A DNA stretch of 13,886 nt from an uncultured bacterium (GTDB taxonomy: Bacteria > Patescibacteriota > Saccharimonadia > Saccharimonadales > Saccharimonadaceae). The stretch lies in the NCBI GenBank assembly GCA_903844835.1, contig CAIMUU010000022.1:1-13886 (forward strand), read 5' to 3'. Below, in pieces: positions 11,377 through 13,886 of the stretch. The position numbers and the translations under genes were made by a program. Every line of letters starts with the position of its first letter. Position 1 is the first letter of the stretch. The notes under the pieces were generated by a model. The model searched no databases. It worked only from the letters and a program-made list of their open reading frames with translations, and had not been told where the DNA came from.

Positions 11377-13470
11377 CTATTTAATCAGTTCTGTCCTAGA
11401 GCCTAATGTATCAATTTCATAATGAATATCAAATTCTTTTAATAATGCATCGCCAGTGTATGTATCCGTTACAGAATCGCCAACTCTAGATATTTTGATT
11501 GATAATTCGCTGGACAATGTTTTACCTGCACCAGATAACGCACCAAACCCTATGATCTGATGTTTGAATGCCGTACCGTCACCTGCATCCAACACGTCCA
11601 CAGTAGCGAAACTACCAGATTCAGTGTCATTAATATTTGTCCATTTATATTCCATCCGCCATAAAACATTGCCCGTGTTAGTAGTTGTAGGTTGCCAATG
11701 TATGTGTGGATAAATATCTGACCCGACCTTCCATGCATGCGGAATTTGACCTAAAATGGCAATTGCTTGGATACCTGGCGCACCCGCCGTAAAACCGATA
11801 TTTACCGTGTCAAAGACCATTGCGTTAACTGCCCCAGCTGGGTTAATAGCTGTGGCCGGGAATCGTAAATCCTCCCAAACTGTCGCGTTGCCGTTAAATA
11901 CTAATGTGCCATCGGTTTCAAATTGTGAAAAATTAACACCATCCGAACCGAATTTAGCACCATTAAATGTTTGTAACCCAGCCCAAGTATTAGCACCACT
12001 GAAATTAACTGACAAACCACTAGTATCGTTAGACAAAGATGTGCCGTTTAATTTAGCAGATATAGTACCAGTAGTTATATCTATACCATTACCCGCTGTA
12101 TATGATCCTGCTGGACCTTGTGCGCCCGTTGCGCCAACCGGGCCTTGAATACCCTGGATTCCCTGTGCTCCCTGTACACCAGTTGGCCCAGTAGAACCCT
12201 GTATACCCTGGATTCCTTGAGAACCGGTCGCACCGACTGGGCCCTGAATGCCTTGCGCACCAGTTTCGCCAGTATCACCCTTGTCACCTTTTAATCCTTG
12301 AATACCTTGAATACCCTGGATACCTTGGATACCTTGAATACCTTGTTCTCCTTGGGCGCCAACTATGCCAGATAAACCTAATGACGTCATAGCATAGGAA
12401 ACATGCTCTGTGCCATTATGTGTAAAATGCGTTGATTCGCCACCAACTGTGTTTTTGGCATATATTTTGACTATCAATCTATCGGTTGACTCCATAGCAT
12501 CTACACCAGAATATGTATGGCCTGTGACAACTTCGGCAATCGATATATTGGTGATATTAGCACTGGTAGTATTGAATAATTCCGTTTCAACCCCAGCCAA
12601 ATCACGTTTATAAATGCGATAAACTATATTACCGCTACCACCACTAACATATGTATAAGTATGGAACTGCCATAGCCCAACCGGCAGTTGACTGACCCCT
12701 GGCACGTCAGGTTCGGTCGCATACGCATCAACCAGATATTCCTGATTTGGATTTGTGGTGACAGTTGATTCATCTTGTTCTATACCACCACCAGGAACAC
12801 GCAAAAAGCTTTCATAGCCTGTTACGTCTGATTCTACATCCTGGAACCAATACAATTGGCCTGCGCTTTGACCATTAATACCAGCAACACCCTGAAGACC
12901 CTGAACGCCCTGAATACCTTGCGGCCCCTGGATACCTTGGGACCCTTGGATACCATCCGTACCATCAGACCCCACCAAACCAGTCTCGCCCTGAATCCCC
13001 CGCGCACCATCAGCGCCAGTTAGCCCAATTTCGCCTTGCAAGCCCGTCAAACCAGTTGCGCCACGTGCCCCAACTGCACCAGTCAAACCAGTATTGCCCT
13101 GCAAGCCACGCGGCCCGGCCGGACCTTGCTGGCCAGTCTCACCCGCAGGACCCTGTGCCCCAACAGATATAGCATGGTCACTGCTGATAACAAACGATGT
13201 GCTTCCAAGGCCCGAACTACCAGATGATATAACTGTTGCTCCATTAGGCGAGCTACTAATTGTCGATTCACCCATATCGCTCAGGTCTATGCGCCCAATG
13301 CACTCATCATCTACTTCGGCAAAAACACCACAATAAACATCACCAAATACGTTCGACAATACATTACTAAAATCTGGTTGCGCACCATTTCTCATAAACC
13401 AAATACAAAACACAATCAGTAAAATACCAGTTACGGTAACAATTATGAATTTTTTAAACTTTGGCGTCAT
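11377..13470 (-). CDS. Membrane-anchored collagen-like protein with phage-fibre-like domains
   Basis: A 697-residue surface protein. Residues 8-25 are an N-terminal membrane anchor (FIIVTVTGILLIVFCIWF), followed by a linker with Cys47 and Cys57. Collagenous G-X-Y repeats run at about 104-200 and again at 368-455; the second includes five consecutive GIQ triplets (from about 377). Between them, residues 201-367 form a beta-rich domain (LPVGLWQFHTYTYVSG, NIVYRIYKRDLAGVETELFN, STDRLIVKIYAKN). The C-terminal region (456-697) opens with GNGIDITTGTISAKLNG and ends in a domain with QIPHAWKVGSDIYPHIHWQP, DTYTGDALLKEFDIHYEIDT and LGSRTELIK. Both globular domains resemble ones found in environmental phage fibre and collagen-like proteins. 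A Shine-Dalgarno (AGGTGG) precedes the ATG, and a small membrane protein gene lies 26 nt upstream. An adhesin or host-contact role is inference. Confidence 0.9.
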   Translation of the reverse strand: MTPKFKKFIIVTVTGILLIVFCIWFMRNGAQPDFSNVLSNVFGDVYCGVFAEVDDECIGRIDLSDMGESTISSSPNGATVISSGSSGLGSTSFVISSDHAISVGAQGPAGETGQQGPAGPRGLQGNTGLTGAVGARGATGLTGLQGEIGLTGADGARGIQGETGLVGSDGTDGIQGSQGIQGPQGIQGVQGLQGVAGINGQSAGQLYWFQDVESDVTGYESFLRVPGGGIEQDESTVTTNPNQEYLVDAYATEPDVPGVSQLPVGLWQFHTYTYVSGGSGNIVYRIYKRDLAGVETELFNTTSANITNISIAEVVTGHTYSGVDAMESTDRLIVKIYAKNTVGGESTHFTHNGTEHVSYAMTSLGLSGIVGAQGEQGIQGIQGIQGIQGIQGLKGDKGDTGETGAQGIQGPVGATGSQGIQGIQGSTGPTGVQGAQGIQGIQGPVGATGAQGPAGSYTAGNGIDITTGTISAKLNGTSLSNDTSGLSVNFSGANTWAGLQTFNGAKFGSDGVNFSQFETDGTLVFNGNATVWEDLRFPATAINPAGAVNAMVFDTVNIGFTAGAPGIQAIAILGQIPHAWKVGSDIYPHIHWQPTTTNTGNVLWRMEYKWTNINDTESGSFATVDVLDAGDGTAFKHQIIGFGALSGAGKTLSSELSIKISRVGDSVTDTYTGDALLKEFDIHYEIDTLGSRTELIK
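12301..12345. repeat. Tandem 9-bp repeats encoding GIQ triplets
   Basis: Five adjacent 9-bp units of the form aataccttg/gataccttg encode consecutive Gly-Ile-Gln triplets of the second collagenous segment. Unit gain or loss would keep the frame and change stalk length only. Confidence 0.8.
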
Positions 13471-13496
13471 TTATATAATCCACCTAGTTAAACTTA

Positions 13497-13886
13497 TTAT
13501 TGGGTACCGGCTGTACTAGTAGTATCTAGACTAAAAGGTGCTATATTAATAATCTTTTTGACTGAAGGTCGGTACAATATAGCCTTTTGGGCAATCGTAT
13601 AGGCCAACAATTTATCGCCGTTTTGTGCATCTTTGAAAAAGGCTTGGCTAGATAGCTTATCTTTGTCGGTGACTGTGGCAACGGTAGGATCTTCACCCGT
13701 AGGCAATATCATTAATTTGTTGACATCTTCAACCAATATGGCAGTTTCTTGTTTGGCGGCAACAGTCGGATCATTTTTCAGTTCCTGGTACTCATTATAG
13801 AAAAAAATCATGCCCGCAATACAGAAAATAACAAACAAAGCACCAATTATCATAACTACTAGTTTAAAAACCGGTTTTTTATTGGA
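13497..13886 (-). CDS. Small single-pass membrane protein, partial (runs off right edge)
   Basis: No experimentally named family is recognised; similar short membrane proteins are common in CPR genomes. The reading frame stays open to the window edge: 11 codons (SNKKPVFKLVV) precede the first internal ATG at 13853, so the true start is probably outside the window and a start at 13853 would cut into the membrane helix. The helix spans roughly KPVFKLVVMIIGALFVIFCI and AGMIFFY. The external part contains DPTVAAKQETAILVEDVNKL, then MILPTGEDPTVATVTDKDKL, an SSQAFFKDAQNGDKLLAYT block and AILYRPSVKKIINIAPF, suggesting a compact folded domain of about 75 residues. It lies 26 nt upstream of the collagen-like gene on the same strand and is probably cotranscribed, so it may act with that surface protein. 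Confidence 0.8.
   Translation of the reverse strand, partial: SNKKPVFKLVVMIIGALFVIFCIAGMIFFYNEYQELKNDPTVAAKQETAILVEDVNKLMILPTGEDPTVATVTDKDKLSSQAFFKDAQNGDKLLAYTIAQKAILYRPSVKKIINIAPFSLDTTSTAGTQ

Noticed and set aside
11756..12148. A 130-residue frame antisense to the collagen-like gene, rich in Pro and Ala
   Set aside because: Glycine-rich repeats read on the opposite strand give Pro/Ala-rich frames; no ribosome site or promoter supports it.
12110..13160. Repeat-rich stretches that could suggest a CRISPR array
   Set aside because: The period is 9 nt with no spacers, and the repeats translate as Gly-X-Y triplets of a collagen-like protein.

Overview
The window looks like a chromosomal segment of a Patescibacteria/CPR bacterium, most likely Candidatus Saccharibacteria (TM7). 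This is inferred from moderate AT richness, compact gene packing, CCA-encoding tRNA genes, standard TGA stops, a B12-dependent ribonucleotide reductase with no sign of B12 synthesis, and several small membrane proteins of the kind common in that group. Taxonomy was not tested by any search.

Positions 1-4160 (minus strand) hold an envelope-maintenance operon read right to left: lemA, a membrane-anchored Tim44-like/DUF3137-like protein, the zinc protease htpX, an unrecognised multi-pass membrane protein, and the overlapping 5' end of ligA at the left edge. Positions 4129-4700 hold tRNA-Leu(UAA) and tRNA-Cys(GCA) on the minus strand, in DNA rich in inverted repeats. A second partial copy of the tRNA-Leu 3' end lies in direct orientation, with its own terminator.

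Positions 4715-9336 are the most coherent functional block. A thioredoxin gene and nrdJ (class II, adenosylcobalamin-dependent RNR) diverge from one compact promoter region containing two NrdR-box-like sites exactly 32 bp apart. nrdJ overlaps a membrane-anchored DUF4430 (transcobalamin C-terminal-like) gene, followed by a DUF6580/ECF S-component-like membrane protein. Converging on these is cobO, the corrinoid adenosyltransferase, which lies 11 nt downstream of a tRNA-Gly(CCC). Together they read as capture, uptake, activation and use of cobalamin for dNTP synthesis, with thioredoxin as likely reductant. The tRNA-Gly has a coordinated G19-to-U and C56-to-A change in its elbow.

Positions 9340-11250 hold a divergent NRAMP-like transporter lacking canonical metal ligands, then a free-standing 96-residue orphan gene with its own promoter, strong Shine-Dalgarno and perfect terminator. 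Positions 11377-13886 (minus strand) hold a membrane-anchored collagen-like protein with two collagenous segments and phage-fibre-like globular domains, preceded by a small membrane protein gene that runs off the right edge.
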